Below are positions 32,689-32,925 of a DNA stretch of 32,925 bases, piece by piece; positions within the stretch are counted from its first letter, which is position 1, and each line of letters opens with the position of its first letter. The DNA lies in the NCBI RefSeq assembly GCF_003857035.1, contig NZ_QGSY01000104.1:1-32925 (forward strand), given 5' to 3'. The position numbers and the translations under genes were made by a program. Below the pieces are notes generated by a model. That model was given only the letters and a program-made list of their open reading frames with translations. It had not been told where the DNA came from and ran no database searches. Source of the DNA: Micromonospora arida. Its GTDB lineage: Bacteria; Actinomycetota; Actinomycetes; Mycobacteriales; Micromonosporaceae.

Positions 32689-32726
32689 TGATGTCTGTGG
32701 GTCATATTGATGACCCACAGACATCA
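32689..32726. repeat. 17-bp perfect palindrome
   Basis: Arms 32689-32705 (TGATGTCTGTGGGTCAT) and 32710-32726 with loop ATTG. It is followed on the plus strand by CGCCCCCAAAAAAG rather than a T-run, so it is not a classic plus-strand terminator, although it could still stop transcription from the DinB-like gene 70 nt upstream. Confidence 0.85.
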
Positions 32727-32795
32727 CGCCCCCAAAAAAGTGCTGCCCGGACCGGGGCGAGATCAAGCCAGCCCTGCCCCACGCCCCTTGCTCTT

Positions 32796-32868
32796 CGCGA
32801 TCTTGCACTTACTGTCCCCGCAATTGAGGCATACAGCGCATACGGGCGACCGAAAGTGCAAGATCGCG
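32796..32868. repeat. Inverted repeat, 15-bp arms
   Basis: CGCGATCTTGCACTT (32796-32810) is repeated in inverse at 32854-32868, around a 43-nt spacer of lower GC. It has the look of a dispersed intergenic palindromic element of Micromonosporaceae (inference). Confidence 0.8.
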
Positions 32869-32869
32869 G

Positions 32870-32911
32870 GCGCTGGGCGCTGGGCGCTGGGCGCTGGGCG
32901 CTGGGCGCTGG
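32870..32911. repeat. Heptamer tandem repeat GCGCTGG x6
   Basis: Six exact copies of GCGCTGG, followed by a diverged GCGCCAG. The array starts 1 nt after the inverted repeat. Confidence 0.9.
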
Positions 32912-32925
32912 GCGCCAGGGGGCGG

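Larger units (their letters stand above)
32619..32925. other. Repeat-rich intergenic end of the window
   Basis: About 300 nt without a supportable gene. It holds a 17-bp palindrome, a 15-bp inverted repeat and a heptamer array, each listed separately. Confidence 0.6.

Noticed and set aside
32870..32911. CRISPR-like array
   Set aside because: The 7-bp units are directly adjacent with no spacers; it is a simple tandem repeat.

Overview
The window is chromosomal DNA from a high-GC actinobacterium, most likely a Micromonosporaceae member close to Micromonospora. The basis is extreme G/C at third codon positions, many GTG starts, the order prfB-ftsE-ftsX-smpB-ssrA, and the style of the proteins. 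The genus is an inference from pattern recognition; no search was run. I see no insertion sequence, prophage, CRISPR array or rRNA.

Layout. 1-4.9 kb: a small helix-turn-helix protein divergent from a DUF6912-like protein, a 39-bp tandem repeat, a multi-pass membrane protein, the proline-catabolic dehydrogenase PruA, and a PadR-like regulator. 4.9-8.9 kb: a conserved housekeeping block with release factor 2, the FtsEX division/cell-wall-hydrolase regulator, SmpB and tmRNA (tag AKQNRADFALAA), so translation termination and ribosome rescue sit around ftsEX. 8.9-14.3 kb: a membrane protein, an unrecognised protein, a lipoprotein, a ThDP-dependent benzoylformate-decarboxylase-like enzyme, a YqgE/AlgH protein with a possible 26-codon leaderless ORF upstream, tRNA-Ala(GGC) and a YCII protein.

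14.4-21.0 kb is the accessory part: a tightly packed minus-strand operon reading carbamoyltransferase, MFS exporter, GNAT/FemAB-like acyltransferase, sulfotransferase, ATP-grasp ligase. Three of its four junctions overlap by 8-11 nt. It has no recognisable NRPS/PKS or other scaffold synthase. It looks like a compact pathway for a small, carbamoylated and sulfated, amide-containing molecule that I cannot match to a known product. Upstream lies a regulatory-looking region of lower GC with a -35/-10 pair, CCTATCGG direct repeats and a palindrome, then a divergent 81-codon ORF with atypical codon use.

21.7-28.7 kb: a 40-aa zinc-ligand-free bL36 (missed by length filters) divergent from a membrane-anchored AA10 lytic polysaccharide monooxygenase; two divergent aldo/keto reductases, the second translationally coupled to a hemerythrin-like protein; a NarL-type two-component system followed by a membrane protein with cysteine pairs. 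28.7-32.9 kb: a MoxR/ChlI-type AAA+ ATPase with its VWA partner, a DinB-like protein, and a repeat-rich intergenic end with two inverted repeats and a heptamer tandem array.

Across the window, several genes have a TANNNT hexamer 7-8 nt before an ATG/GTG start with no Shine-Dalgarno sequence, the arrangement expected of leaderless transcripts. I used it to choose starts for prfB, ftsE, the membrane protein at 8963, both aldo/keto reductases and the MoxR ATPase.
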